Under the pieces are notes generated by a model. The model saw only the letters and a list, made by a program, of their open reading frames with translations. It had not been told where the DNA came from and ran no database searches. The translations under genes were made by a program, and so were the position numbers. DNA of 64,000 nucleotides. Source: JAJXUB01 sp047974805 (GTDB taxonomy: Bacteria > Actinomycetota > Actinomycetes > Actinomycetales > Dermatophilaceae). The DNA is taken from positions 1 through 64,000 of the forward strand of contig JBKECS010000050.1 in the NCBI GenBank assembly GCA_047974805.1. The letters are read 5' to 3'. Every line of letters starts with the position of its first letter. The first letter of the stretch is position 1. Shown here one piece after another: positions 63,645-64,000 of this stretch.

Positions 63645-64000
63645 TCAGACGTAGCGTTCCAGGATGCTCGTCTCGGCCAGTCGGGTCAGCCCCTCCCGGA
63701 CGAGCCTGGCCCGCCCTTCCCCGACCCCGTCGACGCTCATGAGTTCCTCCACCCCGGCCGCCAGGAGCCGCTGCAGCGTGGAGAAATACTCGACCAACCG
63801 ATCGATGATCGAACCAGGCAGCCGAGGAATCTTGGACAGCAGACGGTAGCCGTGCGGGCTTATCGACGCGTCGAGGGAGTCCCCGCCGGTGACGAAGCCC
63901 AGCGCGAGCGCAACCGAGCCCAGGTCGAGCAGATCGGCGTCGCTGACCGCAGTGAGGTGTTCGACCGCTTCGGCAACCGTGCGTGGGTGTTCGGCGGCGC
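63645..64000 (-). CDS. disA: DisA, DNA integrity scanning diadenylate cyclase (3' end only)
   Basis: Last 117 residues of DisA; the frame runs off the window. HGYRLLSKIPRLPGSIIDRL and the helix-hairpin-helix ELMSVDGVGEGRARLVREG precede the end LTRLAETSILERYV. The family makes c-di-AMP and monitors DNA. The cyclase domain is outside the window. Twelve bases separate it from mutY, so the two DNA-repair genes are probably co-transcribed. Confidence 0.92.
   Translation of the reverse strand, partial: AAEHPRTVAEAVEHLTAVSDADLLDLGSVALALGFVTGGDSLDASISPHGYRLLSKIPRLPGSIIDRLVEYFSTLQRLLAAGVEELMSVDGVGEGRARLVREGLTRLAETSILERYV

Overview
The window reads as chromosome from a high-G+C actinobacterium, most likely a member of Micrococcales related to Intrasporangiaceae/Dermatophilaceae. 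That placement is an inference. It rests on the Lsr2, Ku and split LigD set, on ClpC, on the order metalloprotease-tilS-hpt-ftsH-folE-folP-folBK-DUF3180, on frequent GTG starts, and on many apparently leaderless genes (a TAGNNT -10 box 6-7 nt before the start codon). About 65 copies of GTATGCC/GGCATAC are scattered over the host DNA, roughly ten times what base composition predicts, and almost none lie in the one clearly foreign segment.

Layout. 1-4613: a TipA-like MerR regulator, tmk, holB, a secreted lipoprotein hydrolase and a VOC protein. 4833-4905: tRNA-Thr(CGU). 4864-11440: a compact (6.6 kb) integrative element of the actinobacterial AICE type inside that tRNA. It has a 43-bp att direct repeat, tyrosine integrase, excisionase, FtsK-like DNA translocase, HUH rolling-circle Rep and a cluster of dyads that may be its origin. 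11718-27265: a surface-glycan locus with eight or nine glycosyltransferase-type proteins around an ABC-2 exporter (Wzm/Wzt type), including duplicated transferase modules that are split in one copy and fused in the other. 27266-36114: a small HTH protein, a cell-wall-binding-repeat (CWB2) exported protein, an extradiol dioxygenase, an IclR regulator with a frameshift, a membrane hydrolase, a class III aminotransferase and an NlpC/P60 peptidoglycan hydrolase.

36358-46555: ppa diverges from dacB, followed by a Zn-metalloprotease, tilS, hpt, ftsH and a tightly overlapped folate operon (folE, folP, a folB-folK fusion, a DUF3180 protein). 46683-48920 (minus strand): a stand-alone NuoD paralogue made together with a MidA/NDUFAF7-type methyltransferase, the family known to methylate the NuoD homologue in mitochondria. 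48983-52990: a DUF2520 protein, panC, lysS, a small membrane protein and lsr2. 53069-56679: a DNA-repair cassette (LigD polymerase domain, ATP-dependent ligase, Ku, Nei-like glycosylase). 56716-60730: a low-molecular-weight tyrosine phosphatase, a PEBP protein and clpC. 60867-64000: a membrane protein, an ArgA-type acetyltransferase, gluconokinase, mutY and the 3' end of disA.

Most genes form short, translationally coupled runs with ATGA or GTGA overlaps. The parts least explained by known families are the genome-wide heptamer, the origin-like dyad cluster and arm repeats of the integrative element, and a promoter motif shared by the DUF2520 and PEBP genes.
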